IMG/VR virus record: IMGVR_UViG_3300020421_000120
Coordinates: 1-26,114 of that record
Reading direction: 5' to 3' (one strand)
Length of the DNA stretch: 26,114 nt
DNA from: a virus
This document shows, in pieces, positions 1 through 7,951 of the stretch (the first letter of the stretch is position 1; each line of letters opens with the position of its first letter). Below the pieces are notes generated by a model, which searched no databases, was not told the origin of the DNA, and saw nothing but the letters and a program-made list of their open reading frames with translations. Made by a program: the position numbers and the translations under genes.

Positions 1-2119
1 TTGAAAATGTTACAAACTCATTTAGATCAAATACTATTTCAGGAGGTTCTGGTGCAACAGGAGGTTCTGGATCTGGTGTTGGTGTTGGTGTTGGTCCTGG
101 ATCTTCAGGATCTTCTGGTATAACAGGATCTTCTACAGGATCTTCTGGCACAGGTTCAACAGCGTCTATAGTTAGAACGTTGTTTTGTCTTACACTCAAA
201 CTGCCATTGTCAGCATTGTTTGTAATCTTAATATCATATGGTTGGTTAGCATCAGTCATACCTGATATTGTTTGTATCACAACGCTGTTGTCACTGATTC
301 TTGTTGTTACACCTGGTGTAATTTCTGTACCATCATCTCCAATAAACACCGCTGTAAGACCTGTAAACAATCTATTACCTGATATAGTAATATCATGTGT
401 ACCAGCGCCTGATACTGTTGTAGGTGATGTTGAAAATATTTGTGGTGGACGGTGAACAATAGGAACAGGACTACTTCCTGGTGGTACAAGTCCAATTGGT
501 TGTCCGCCAACAATTTCTGGATAAAATATACGTCCACCTTTTGGTATGTATGGTGGTAACACAATGTCTTCTTCACCAACTCTTGTGTGTGGATATAAAC
601 TGTCATCATTTCTTACACAACCTAAGTCCACAGTCATGTCATTGTTGATTTTCATTGATATAACACGGAATGGTGTTGTTGAAAAATTCAACATTGTTGA
701 TTGTATGCGTATGTTGTCGCCTACTTCTAATTCAAGTGCTTGTGAACTTGCTGTAAATGAAACTGATTCTTGGAATCTACTTTTGTTAAACAATAGTCTT
801 GCCATGTCTTTGGCAATAGCATAGTTTGTGATAGTAGGAAATGTTGCTGTTAGTTTGTTTTCTCTACCACCGTCTTTGTCAATGTAAGTTTGACGTTCAG
901 CAAGTGTTTCAGGATAGATAACACTTTCTACTGAGTATGCTTTGTCTGGATTCACATAGTTTATTTCTACAACGTTGTATTTTGCACTTCTTTCAATTGC
1001 TTGGTATGTAACTGCACCTTGTATGTTGTCTGAGTTGAATGTTTGTACAATAGTTGCAACACCACTTGTTATGTCTGTGGCGTTACCTGCGTCTTCAACT
1101 TTTAATTTGTATTTGCCTTGACTGTATGGCAAATAACTTCTACAACCCATAAGCAACATTTTAACGTTAGCAAAGAGGCTTTGTTGCGTGTCTAAGACGG
1201 TGTTTGTTGTTATAATAGGACCTGTTGCTGTACCAGTTGTGTATGTAACATTTGTATTGTATTTGTTTTTTGCTACTAAGAAACTGTCAAAGTCAATGTC
1301 TGTGTTTTTAAGACCTTTACCATAACGTGGATTACGTAGGTAGTCTAATAATACTTCTGCAGGGTTTGTTGAATATAATTCTGTTTCACTATCATATGCT
1401 GTTGAGCCACTTGAACTTGATATACTTGCTACCTTGCGTCCTAATAGTGTTGTTTTGATAGCAGGTATTGATCCACTAAATGGATTTGCATCTGCTTGTT
1501 CTTGTGTTTCAATTTTCTTCCATTCGTATCTAACAAATAGTGTTGCCACACCATTATAGACCATTGAACTTTTCCAACTTGGTGCGTCACTACAAGGATT
1601 CCAATCGCCACCTACTGTGTTGTTTGTTGTTGGATCTGCAAAATATCTACCATGTGAAAAACGCATAACAATTCTGTCTTTGAATTTGCCTTCATCAACT
1701 GTTACTGTTTGTCCATTGTTTAGTAGGGGTATGTATTTGGACGCTAATTGGTTATCATCAATAAACAAGTCAAACAATCCTTCAACAGTTCCTTCTGATA
1801 GTGCGTATGCTACCCAAAGATATCTGTTGTCTTGTGCACCTGTTTCTGCAAATGTAATTGCACCACCTACACGTCTAAGGCCATATACCACAGGTATGTT
1901 TACAGTACTACCATTCCTTGTAATAAGGACACCTTGTTGGCGTTCTGCTTCTGCACCTGCATCTGGCATATCTGGCATTCCGCCAAACAGTCCCATAAAA
2001 GGCTGTGTAATAAAACTAACAACACTTGAAACAACATTGACAACGGCTTTGACAACACCTACTACGGCTTTGACAATCCCTTTGACAACCTTCTTTATTG
2101 TTTTTACTACACCACTCAT
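1..2119 (-). CDS. Central tail-tip / host-attachment protein, gpJ type (partial, C-terminus outside window)
   Basis: The reading frame stays open for 706 codons to the left edge, so the C-terminus is missing. It begins ATGA, overlapping the stop of the acetyltransferase-like gene. The first 40 residues are a Val/Lys-rich amphipathic stretch ending near FITQPFMGLFGG. Residues about 62-120 (VLITRNGSTVNIPVVYG, then RRVGG and LWVAYALSEG) match the N-terminal part of lambda gpJ-like tail-tip proteins. Residues about 555-650 look like an IPT/TIG immunoglobulin-like domain (IFSTSPTTVSGAGTHDITI...). An acidic Pro-rich linker (EDP and PTPTP repeats) follows at about 652-690. Such proteins close the tail tip and carry the host-recognition domain at the C-terminus. 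Position as last gene of the tail operon fits. The gpJ-type assignment is firm; the receptor part cannot be seen. Confidence 0.85.
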   Translation of the reverse strand, partial: MSGVVKTIKKVVKGIVKAVVGVVKAVVNVVSSVVSFITQPFMGLFGGMPDMPDAGAEAERQQGVLITRNGSTVNIPVVYGLRRVGGAITFAETGAQDNRYLWVAYALSEGTVEGLFDLFIDDNQLASKYIPLLNNGQTVTVDEGKFKDRIVMRFSHGRYFADPTTNNTVGGDWNPCSDAPSWKSSMVYNGVATLFVRYEWKKIETQEQADANPFSGSIPAIKTTLLGRKVASISSSSGSTAYDSETELYSTNPAEVLLDYLRNPRYGKGLKNTDIDFDSFLVAKNKYNTNVTYTTGTATGPIITTNTVLDTQQSLFANVKMLLMGCRSYLPYSQGKYKLKVEDAGNATDITSGVATIVQTFNSDNIQGAVTYQAIERSAKYNVVEINYVNPDKAYSVESVIYPETLAERQTYIDKDGGRENKLTATFPTITNYAIAKDMARLLFNKSRFQESVSFTASSQALELEVGDNIRIQSTMLNFSTTPFRVISMKINNDMTVDLGCVRNDDSLYPHTRVGEEDIVLPPYIPKGGRIFYPEIVGGQPIGLVPPGSSPVPIVHRPPQIFSTSPTTVSGAGTHDITISGNRLFTGLTAVFIGDDGTEITPGVTTRISDNSVVIQTISGMTDANQPYDIKITNNADNGSLSVRQNNVLTIDAVEPVPEDPVEDPVIPEDPEDPGPTPTPTPDPEPPVAPEPPEIVFDLNEFVTFS
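41..155. repeat. Short tandem repeat coding for the acidic Pro-rich linker of the tail-tip protein
   Basis: The plus strand shows three consecutive GGTGTT units near 75-93 and repeated GGATCTTCTGG / AGGAGGTTCTGG units on both sides. On the coding (minus) strand they read as EDP, PTPTPTP and PEPP runs, a flexible spacer between the IPT-like domain and the missing C-terminal part. Such in-frame repeats can change length by slippage. This is coding sequence, not a separate element. Confidence 0.6.
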
Positions 2120-2580
2120 GATTCAATATCCTTGTACATCCATAGGGCTTCTTTGAATCCTACGCTTTCATATAATTTACGACTGCGTTCAACATCAATG
2201 CCTATGTCGCCTGCTGTTATTTTTTTACAATCAAATATTGCACCCCACTCTTCAACGTGGCTAATCAATTGTTTGAATGTTGAAATGTTGCGATGTTCTT
2301 TCAACACATAGATCAAATCAATATGTGCGTATACAATATTTTCATTCCATTGCGGAGTTGTCATTGTACCACTTACAAAGCCTACTGGTCTTGTGCCTTC
2401 AAATGCGTTGAACCAAAAGAAACTGTCTTGTGCTGTTCTGCCTCTGATTAAATTTATTGCACTATCATTGTCAAACTGTTCACCAATCTCTGGTAGTAGT
2501 TCACTTGCTTCAGTGGCATAATATTTGCATAGGTTGATTGTTACATCTATTTCTTCTGGTCTTATTTTTCTTACGATCAT
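2116..2580 (-). CDS. GNAT-like acetyltransferase-fold protein in the tail operon
   Basis: The 154-aa product has GNAT-like features: an N-terminal strand with IRPEEI, a central FEGTRPVGFVSG strand pair, then a helix (FKQLISHVEEW) and the typical ending KLYESVGFKEALWMYKDIE. The acetyl-CoA loop (R/Q-x-x-G-x-G/A) is poorly preserved; the matching place reads EHRNISTFKQ, so catalysis is uncertain. Start 2580 was chosen because it forms an ATGA overlap with the upstream stop; an in-frame ATG at 2595 is the alternative. It lies between the gpL-like and gpJ-like genes, where many phages carry the NlpC/P60 tail peptidase. That suggests a virion or tail-assembly role, but this is inference. Some T7-like internal virion proteins are also described as GNAT-like. 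Confidence 0.65.
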   Translation of the reverse strand: MIVRKIRPEEIDVTINLCKYYATEASELLPEIGEQFDNDSAINLIRGRTAQDSFFWFNAFEGTRPVGFVSGTMTTPQWNENIVYAHIDLIYVLKEHRNISTFKQLISHVEEWGAIFDCKKITAGDIGIDVERSRKLYESVGFKEALWMYKDIES

Positions 2581-3212
2581 TCTGTACGTCCCCATAAAAA
2601 TTCTTGGTTGCCCACAAAACCTGCTTTTTCAAATGCTGAATCATATTGTACTCCTTGGAATAACCAATTGCTCCAATCATTTGTTCTACGCCCTGCACTT
2701 CTTTCAAAGTCTGCAAAATGACTACTTGCTTCAACTGATATTGAACAAGAACTTGCTGACTCTTGTATACTTACATTGTACACTTCACCATCAAACATAT
2801 TAATGGCCGCAACACCGCCTGCACTATCTGTTCCAATAATTTGTAGAGTGTTTATATCTAAGAAACATTTGTAAACAACAACCCTTTTGCCTTCTGGTTC
2901 TTTGCCTACAAATTTGTCAATGTATCCGCTTGGTAAGCCTGACAAGTTGATTGAAAACTTGCCTACCTTAACATCAAAGTCTTCGTTGATTGCACTATGG
3001 CCTAAGAATTCGCCTTGTGCTGAATATGTATTTGTTCCTGCGTTAGGAGCCGTGTCTGAATCAAAGTCAATGTTGATACCACCACTTGCAAGATACAATG
3101 GTGCATCATTGCCTGCGGCATCCTTTAGATGTATTTCAATAAGGTCACACGCAATAGTATGATCTCTGTAATACTCATCCTTTAGATATTCTTCTCCTGC
3201 AAAACTTTTCAT
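2577..3212 (-). CDS. Minor tail protein, gpL/DUF2163-like
   Basis: The product is 211 aa. The last third reads FDGEVYNVSIQESASSCSI, then HFADFERSAGRRTNDWSNW, GVQYDSAFEKAGFV and a final FLWGRT. This ADFER..GRRTN...YD..F pattern ending in 'WG' is typical of the DUF2163/gpL-like minor tail proteins that sit between the tape measure and the tail tip. Its stop abuts the next gene by an ATGA overlap, and its start follows directly on the stop of the preceding gene (TAGATG), so translation is probably coupled. The family acts in building the tail tip. The gpL-like assignment rests on the C-terminal pattern and gene order. Confidence 0.7.
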   Translation of the reverse strand: MKSFAGEEYLKDEYYRDHTIACDLIEIHLKDAAGNDAPLYLASGGINIDFDSDTAPNAGTNTYSAQGEFLGHSAINEDFDVKVGKFSINLSGLPSGYIDKFVGKEPEGKRVVVYKCFLDINTLQIIGTDSAGGVAAINMFDGEVYNVSIQESASSCSISVEASSHFADFERSAGRRTNDWSNWLFQGVQYDSAFEKAGFVGNQEFLWGRTE

Positions 3213-3827
3213 CTACCAGGTCTCTCTCATATCCACAGTTATGTTGGTTAATCCTCCAGTGCCTACATCAAACTTCTGCACATCATTTACAAGAATTGCT
3301 GTAAATGGTACTGCTGTTAGTGTAAGGTCAGTGTCGTTGCCTACACTTGCTACCAAACTACCTGCAAATAAAAGAGTTGCATTGCCACTGCCATCTGATG
3401 TGCAAGTTGCTACCGCTTGGTATACTTTAGAATGATTATCAAACTTAAAATAATCACCTACGTATAAAACTTCTTTGTTTGCACCACAGTTGTCTAACAC
3501 AACACTCTTTGCCCCAGCCGCATAACTTGTGGTTGTTGCAGGTGTAGTGCTTGGTGGATTAGTTGATTTTGAATAACTTACTTTTGGCAATACAATTTCA
3601 AAACTTAATAAACTGCCATATGTCTGTGCAAGAAAACCTTCTACAAGTCCAGCGTCTCTTTCGCTTACTGTAGGATATTTTACTTGCCAACTGTAAAATG
3701 TATGCCCTTGTCCAACACGTCTTGTTTTACCTGAAAATGTTTCAGTTGCCAATGTTGGTGTGTTTGTTGAAATACTCACCTGATTGAAACTTGGTGATGT
3801 TGGATATTGACTTGCTATATCAGCCAT
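3213..3827 (-). CDS. Minor tail protein (distal tail / gpM-like position)
   Basis: The product is 204 aa. It opens with PTSPSFNQVSISTNTPTLAT and GKTRRVGQGHTFYSWQVKYP, continues with a Thr/Ser-rich segment, and closes with a beta-rich FTAILVNDVQKFDVGTG...VDMRETW. The ending 'V.MRE.W' is common in phage tail proteins located just after the tape measure. The start overlaps the tape-measure stop as TAATG. By position it corresponds to lambda gpM or a distal tail protein that joins the tube to the tip. The domain family is not recognised with certainty. Confidence 0.6.
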   Translation of the reverse strand: MADIASQYPTSPSFNQVSISTNTPTLATETFSGKTRRVGQGHTFYSWQVKYPTVSERDAGLVEGFLAQTYGSLLSFEIVLPKVSYSKSTNPPSTTPATTTSYAAGAKSVVLDNCGANKEVLYVGDYFKFDNHSKVYQAVATCTSDGSGNATLLFAGSLVASVGNDTDLTLTAVPFTAILVNDVQKFDVGTGGLTNITVDMRETW

Positions 3828-6406
3828 TAGAACCTACTCCTTTGTCCGCTCTCTAACATAGCATCTGATATCACTTGTTGTATAACACCTCTTCTGCTTA
3901 CTAACAATTCATCAAATCCTTGTGTGTCTACGGCTTGTATGTTAAAGTTGATGTTTACTTCTTTGCCACCTAAACTATCCATTCTATCTATTCTACCACT
4001 ACCGTTAGGTGTAAAAATCTCTGGACCAGTTTCACCAACTAAGAATGATTTACCTTCTTGTACAGGTCCACCTAATTGTCTACCTGTGTAAGTTTGTGAT
4101 TTGATAGCACTAACCTGTGCCATACCTGCCGCTACTGCCGCCGCAACATATAAGAATGATATTGGAGGTCCAGGAGGAAATGCAAGTGCCTTGGTTGCCG
4201 CACTATAAGTTGAAATCAATGCTTGTGCAATTTGTAGTTTCTTATAGGCTTCAAATGCTTGTTTGTTTTGTCCTGCCATTGATCCTAAAATGTTACCAAA
4301 CGCACTCAGTGTTCCTTGTGCCGCTCTGATACCACCTTGTTGCATCATTTCTACATTGGCCATTTGTTCTATCACAGCATTTGTTACTTCTGAACTTGTA
4401 ACACCAGCAAGTTCTAATTGTGCTCTTGCTTGGTCCTGTTTGATAGACAACATTTTCTTGCCATGCTCTTGTTCTAATCTTTGTAGTGTTCTTTGGTATT
4501 CCTTTTCATCAAGAATATTTCTTTCTCTTAATTGTTCAATACCAGCAAGTGCATCAGCATAACTTTTTCTTTGTTCTTCTGCAGGATTCAATCTTGTAAC
4601 TGCACTCATACCTGCTTGTGCTTGTTCTAATTGTGTGCTTTGTTTACGGAATGCCAAAAACTCTTTTTCAAGTGCCATTTGTTCACGTTTCTTAACCATT
4701 CCTAATTCTTGTTGTAGTATTAGGTTTCTGTGTGCTTTTGCTTCTTCGTCTGTTACGTTGGCATTTGTTGCTCTAAATTTAATTTCTGACTGTAGTGCTT
4801 TGATGTGTGCTTGTCTAACTTGTTCTGTTTCAGTTAGTAGACTCATTTCTAAGTCCAAAGCCGCTTCAGTGTTAGCAATAGCCTCTTGTTCTTTTTTAGT
4901 GTAATCAATCAGTGCTTGTGTTCTTGCTTCAGTTGCCGCTTTTTGCGCCTCTTCTGCTTTTATTTTGTTGACAAGAGCCGCTTCACTGGCACTCAACATT
5001 TTGGTTTCTTTCAACCCTGCTTGAATGCTTTCTTCTACTCTTTGATTTAGGCCTTTTTTGTATTCTGTAAAGTCAACTATGATATTGCCAAACTTGTCAT
5101 AAATTTCCTTGCCTTTGCTTGCCGCCGCTGTAAGATCGTCCATGTTAGGAACCACTTCCATAACAGTTTCACCTAAGCCTGCAATTTCTTCAATTAAGCC
5201 ATCAAATTTTTCTTTAGTGTTAGCCGCAAATTCATCTACACCACTTGTTAATTGTGTACCAAATACCCAGTCCCATGCTTTGGCTAATCCATACGCCGCA
5301 CCTGCCACAGCACCTGTTATCAATACCACTTTACTAAATGCCACACTAAGAGCAACCAATGCCCCTCTTATAAGTGTGCCAACTACAAATTTTGCAAGAC
5401 CTGTAAATGCTCTAAGCAATCCAATCACAGCAGGAACTACTGTTGCAATTAACATTGATCCTAATCCAAAGAAGAACTTGATAATTGGTATAGCAATCAA
5501 GGCTCCCATTGCATATACAACAAGGTCTAAGTTGTTTAGTAAGAATATAAAAGCATCACCTGCCGCTAATGTAGCCACAGTCAATCCTCTTGATATCTGT
5601 TGCATCAATTCGTCGTTGTTTGTAATAAATTCTGTAATTTTATCAACAGTACTGGCCAATGCCATTCCAAAGCCACCTTCACCAAGTGCCGCACTTGCTT
5701 CAAATATTGCACCACGGAAGTTTGACATTGCCAATGTTAATGGTCCAACTGTAACTGAACCAAATCGTCCGCCTTCCATACCAAGTGCCTTAAGTTGTTC
5801 TACAAGGGCACTGGCTGATTTTGCTACTGCTACTTGGTCTTCACCAATTTTTGCTGTAAAGGTACCATTTTCATTTCTTACTTTGATACCAAATTCTTTT
5901 AGACGTTCAAACTCACCTGTAAGTGCGTCTGCTACTGCTTCACCTAACTGTGTAATTGATTTACTGTTAGCCGCCGCAATGTTTGAGAACGCTTTCATTG
6001 ATTCATTTGATGTATCTAAACCAAAACGTTGGAAGATAACAAATGCTTCTGTAAGTTGGTTAACGTCTTGTGGTAAACTTCTTGCTAATTTTGATAGTCT
6101 ATCTATTTCAGCGTTGGCTAATTCTTGTGAACCAAGATAGGTAGTCAACTGTGTTCTGAAACCTTCCATTGCTGTTGTGGCACCTACGATACCACCAATG
6201 GCTCTACTTGTACCAAACGCAACCAGAGCCGCTCCTGCGGCTCTTAATGCTGTAGTAACTCTACCACCAGTTGCTTCAATGCCTTGTAAGGCTCTGCGAC
6301 TTTGTTTAGAATTACGTTCTACTCTTTTAAGACCGCGATTGACTCCACCCAGAGCACGATCAAGTTGGCGTGTATCACCTCTAAAACGTACTGTTACATC
6401 ACTCAT
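3827..6406 (-). CDS. Tail tape measure protein
   Basis: The product is 859 aa. It opens with the characteristic VTVRFRGDTRQLDRALGGVN and a basic helical segment. A helical region with QDVNQLTEAFVIFQRFGLDT (about 115-135) follows, then a long hydrophobic stretch at about 275-380 (e.g. MGALIAIPIIKFFFGLGSML). Next comes a Glu/Gln/Lys-rich coiled coil at about 430-660, and the common tape-measure tail GGPVQEGKSFLVGETGPEIF. Length sets tail length; at the usual rate of roughly 0.15 nm per residue it predicts a tail near 130 nm. No peptidoglycan hydrolase domain is seen. AGGAG lies 7 bases before the ATG, inside the end of the frameshifted gpGT reading frame. Order and composition make this a firm call. 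Confidence 0.95.
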   Translation of the reverse strand: MSDVTVRFRGDTRQLDRALGGVNRGLKRVERNSKQSRRALQGIEATGGRVTTALRAAGAALVAFGTSRAIGGIVGATTAMEGFRTQLTTYLGSQELANAEIDRLSKLARSLPQDVNQLTEAFVIFQRFGLDTSNESMKAFSNIAAANSKSITQLGEAVADALTGEFERLKEFGIKVRNENGTFTAKIGEDQVAVAKSASALVEQLKALGMEGGRFGSVTVGPLTLAMSNFRGAIFEASAALGEGGFGMALASTVDKITEFITNNDELMQQISRGLTVATLAAGDAFIFLLNNLDLVVYAMGALIAIPIIKFFFGLGSMLIATVVPAVIGLLRAFTGLAKFVVGTLIRGALVALSVAFSKVVLITGAVAGAAYGLAKAWDWVFGTQLTSGVDEFAANTKEKFDGLIEEIAGLGETVMEVVPNMDDLTAAASKGKEIYDKFGNIIVDFTEYKKGLNQRVEESIQAGLKETKMLSASEAALVNKIKAEEAQKAATEARTQALIDYTKKEQEAIANTEAALDLEMSLLTETEQVRQAHIKALQSEIKFRATNANVTDEEAKAHRNLILQQELGMVKKREQMALEKEFLAFRKQSTQLEQAQAGMSAVTRLNPAEEQRKSYADALAGIEQLRERNILDEKEYQRTLQRLEQEHGKKMLSIKQDQARAQLELAGVTSSEVTNAVIEQMANVEMMQQGGIRAAQGTLSAFGNILGSMAGQNKQAFEAYKKLQIAQALISTYSAATKALAFPPGPPISFLYVAAAVAAGMAQVSAIKSQTYTGRQLGGPVQEGKSFLVGETGPEIFTPNGSGRIDRMDSLGGKEVNINFNIQAVDTQGFDELLVSRRGVIQQVISDAMLESGQRSRF

Positions 6407-6409
6407 TCT

Positions 6410-6948
6410 TTATCTCCTTGCCTTGGCTTTGCTCATCGCTTTGCGTTCTTGTTCTGCTTCATGTTTATAAAATGCAACCCATCCTACAAACTCCGCTGAA
6501 GTCATTTGCATAACCTCGTTAACTGTGCGACCCAAATCTTTTGCCAACCTGTACATAAACATAAGGTCAGGATCGCTTCTTAGTTTTTTTCAACAATCTC
6601 CAAATTGCTGTCTAAACTCTGATTCATTTCACCACACACTCTGATAACAACACTTGGGTCAACTTCATTCATAAAAGTTGCTTTGTCATGTATTGTAAAC
6701 ATCTTAGAACCATCTTCTTTTCTTGCCTTAGTAATAAGTGTTTCAACCAATGCTTCTACAGTCTTGCCTTGTTGTGCAAGATTAAGAAGTCTTGATTCTT
6801 CCGTGAGTGTATTTGAAGATTTGAAATAAATCTTAGCATCACCCCATTCTGGGACAGTGATGTGTGTCATATCTCCGCTAATTTTTGTTCTAAAATGTGC
6901 GGTTGCTGTATCTAATACAGACTTTTGTTTTTTAGTTTCTTGTGTCAT
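6410..6948 (-). CDS. Tail assembly chaperone gpGT, made by -1 ribosomal frameshift
   Basis: The gpG frame stops at 6580-6582 just after A AAA AAC (6589-6583). After a -1 slip at that site reading continues from 6583 for 57 codons to TAA at 6412-6410. The extension contains RLAKDLGRTVNEVMQMTSAE and FVGWVAFYKHEAEQE, matching the T-part pattern (short helix, 'M....E...W.AFY') of lambda-type gpGT chaperones. The predicted fusion is about 179 aa. In lambda, gpG and gpGT coat the tape measure and recruit tail-tube subunits. The extension has no sensible start of its own and directly precedes the tape-measure gene, as expected. The frameshift itself has not been shown experimentally here. Confidence 0.87.
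6527..6589 (-). promoter_or_regulatory. Programmed -1 frameshift signal (slippery heptamer, spacer, stem)
   Basis: On the minus strand the heptamer A AAA AAC is in the right phase for a -1 slip (GAA AAA AAC TAA). Six bases (TAAGAA) separate it from GCGATCC (6576-6570), which can pair with GGGTCGC (6533-6527). The seven pairs include one G-U, and the loop is 36 nt. A canonical heptamer, a spacer in the usual 5-9 nt range and a downstream stem make a standard frameshift element. The slippery site is certain from sequence; the stem is my hand-made pairing, and a pseudoknot is possible. Confidence 0.85.
6580..6948 (-). CDS. Tail assembly chaperone gpG
   Basis: The product is 122 aa. It has the pattern of phage tail assembly chaperones: VPEWGDAKIYFK near residues 33-44 and MFTIHDKATFMNEVDPSVVI at about 83-102, followed by a variable acidic end. 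The ATGA start overlaps the stop of the gp10-like gene. It is the in-frame product of the G/GT pair. In the lambda model it is the major, zero-frame chaperone and is absent from the finished virion. Gene order (tube protein upstream, tape measure downstream) agrees. Confidence 0.88.
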   Translation of the reverse strand: MTQETKKQKSVLDTATAHFRTKISGDMTHITVPEWGDAKIYFKSSNTLTEESRLLNLAQQGKTVEALVETLITKARKEDGSKMFTIHDKATFMNEVDPSVVIRVCGEMNQSLDSNLEIVEKN

Positions 6949-7238
6949 ATTTTCTGAACTCTCCGTTTAGCACGCCTTGAAGCCACCCTCGTAATACCTT
7001 TTGGCGCTTGTTTTGAATAGCCCTCTTCTAATCTACCTATGTAAGGTACATTGTTTGAAACGTCAAAGTCTTGGCGATTAACTTTTTTAGTCCAGTTTCT
7101 TCTTGCTCTACCTGATTTAATAGGTGTTGCTTTCTTTGCCTCTTCCAAATAGATAGAAGCAACCTGTGATACTTTATCAGTAACACTTGTTCCAAGAAAC
7201 CTTATAGTTTCGTTAATGCCAAGAACTTCAACTTTCAT
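6945..7238 (-). CDS. HK97 gp10-like head-tail / tail-completion protein
   Basis: The product is 97 aa and very basic at its end. It has the pattern of the HK97 gp10-like family: an N-terminal helix, then TPIKSGRARRNW (the usual TPVDTGRLRNSW), then NVPYIGRLEEGYSKQAPKGI (the usual 'YA.ylE.G.S.QAP.G'). Family members are neck or tail-completion proteins. Here it lies after the tail-tube gene and before the chaperone, later than the usual place between connector and tail terminator. No strong ribosome site is seen before the ATG. Family assignment is good; its exact structural place is inference. Confidence 0.78.
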   Translation of the reverse strand: MKVEVLGINETIRFLGTSVTDKVSQVASIYLEEAKKATPIKSGRARRNWTKKVNRQDFDVSNNVPYIGRLEEGYSKQAPKGITRVASRRAKRRVQKI

Positions 7239-7251
7239 TCGTTTACGTTTC

Positions 7252-7701
7252 TTACGTGTTAGTGTAAGTTACGCCACCACTACCTTGGAAACTGATAGAT
7301 GCTTCTACCATGCCGTCCATAGATGAATTAAGTGTGAACCCTGTGATGATGATGTCGCCTGCGAATTTAGTTGCCGCATGGTTAGTTTCATCTGGGAATA
7401 ACTCAATTGCATAAGGTGAGTGTCCAACAGTTTCAAGCGTTGGATTCAAACCTGATAGGTTAGTTGAACTGTCTGCTGTTGGGAAAACATCTCCATCGTA
7501 GTAAATTTCAGCGGTACCTGAAAAAGAACTTAATCCTTTTAGGTATGTTCTGCTGTCATTACCCATTGTAGTGCTTTCAATTGTGTCTGATGTAATTTCA
7601 AGTGAAAATGAACGAACACTGGCAATACTTGTTAGCGTGCCTGCCGCATCATCAATCTTAACTACACCGTTGTTTCCAGTAATAATACTTGCTAAAGCCA
7701 T
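7252..7701 (-). CDS. Major tail (tube) protein
   Basis: The product is 149 aa and beta-rich. It has the layout of siphovirus tube proteins: an early IITGNNGVVKI strand, VRSFSLEITSDTIESTTMGN (the 'r.wsle...d.ie.T.mGd' pattern), SFSGTAEIYYDGD, and a final GFTLNSSMDGMVEASISFQG strand pair. A strong ribosome site (AAAGGAGA) lies before ATG, and the start overlaps the upstream stop as TAATG. It stands before the gp10-like gene, chaperone and tape measure, as expected for the tube subunit that forms hexameric rings around the tape measure. Confidence 0.88.
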   Translation of the reverse strand: MALASIITGNNGVVKIDDAAGTLTSIASVRSFSLEITSDTIESTTMGNDSRTYLKGLSSFSGTAEIYYDGDVFPTADSSTNLSGLNPTLETVGHSPYAIELFPDETNHAATKFAGDIIITGFTLNSSMDGMVEASISFQGSGGVTYTNT

Positions 7702-7940
7702 TATTTTTCTCCTTTGTTGCTGGTTTCATTAAAAGACGCTTTTTTGTCCGTGGGCGTCACATCCACTTGTTCACTGACATCTTTTTTCACATCAGTAAAT
7801 TCCTTTTTAGGTGGTTTTACAGTTGCCTTTACTTCTACGTGGGCATCTAAAAATTTAGTCCAACCTTCTTTTTCATACATTTCAACTAAAGAATGATCCT
7901 TGACCTCTTTAATTGAATTGTTTTTCTTCATTTTGATCAT
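7701..7940 (-). CDS. Small Lys-rich protein of unknown function in tail operon
   Basis: The product is 79 aa and highly charged (many Lys and Glu). It begins MIKMKKNNSIKEV with an ordered-looking segment VEMYEKEGWTKFLDAHVEVK at about 19-38. The rest is a low-complexity Lys/Thr/Asp tail that is probably disordered. GGAGAAAACT precedes the ATG; the stop overlaps the tube-protein start (TAATG), so the two are coupled. I do not recognise a family. A minor tail or assembly role is suggested only by its location. Confidence 0.75.
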   Translation of the reverse strand: MIKMKKNNSIKEVKDHSLVEMYEKEGWTKFLDAHVEVKATVKPPKKEFTDVKKDVSEQVDVTPTDKKASFNETSNKGEK

Positions 7941-7951
7941 AGTTTTCTCCT

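Noticed and set aside
41-155. CRISPR-like or mobile repeat array near the left end
   Set aside because: Units are short, in frame and encode a Pro/Glu/Asp linker; there are no spacers of regular length.
1617-2156. Plus-strand open frame of 179 codons opposite the tail-tip gene
   Set aside because: Low-complexity Thr/Leu/Pro product (TTALTTPTTALTIP) typical of an antisense shadow, with no ribosome site; the minus-strand gene has clear family features.
5109-6140. A long open frame (343 codons) on the plus strand inside the tape-measure gene
   Set aside because: It lies wholly antisense to a well-supported gene, has Ser/Pro/Ala/Asn-rich shadow composition and no ribosome site; it follows from codon bias of the real gene.
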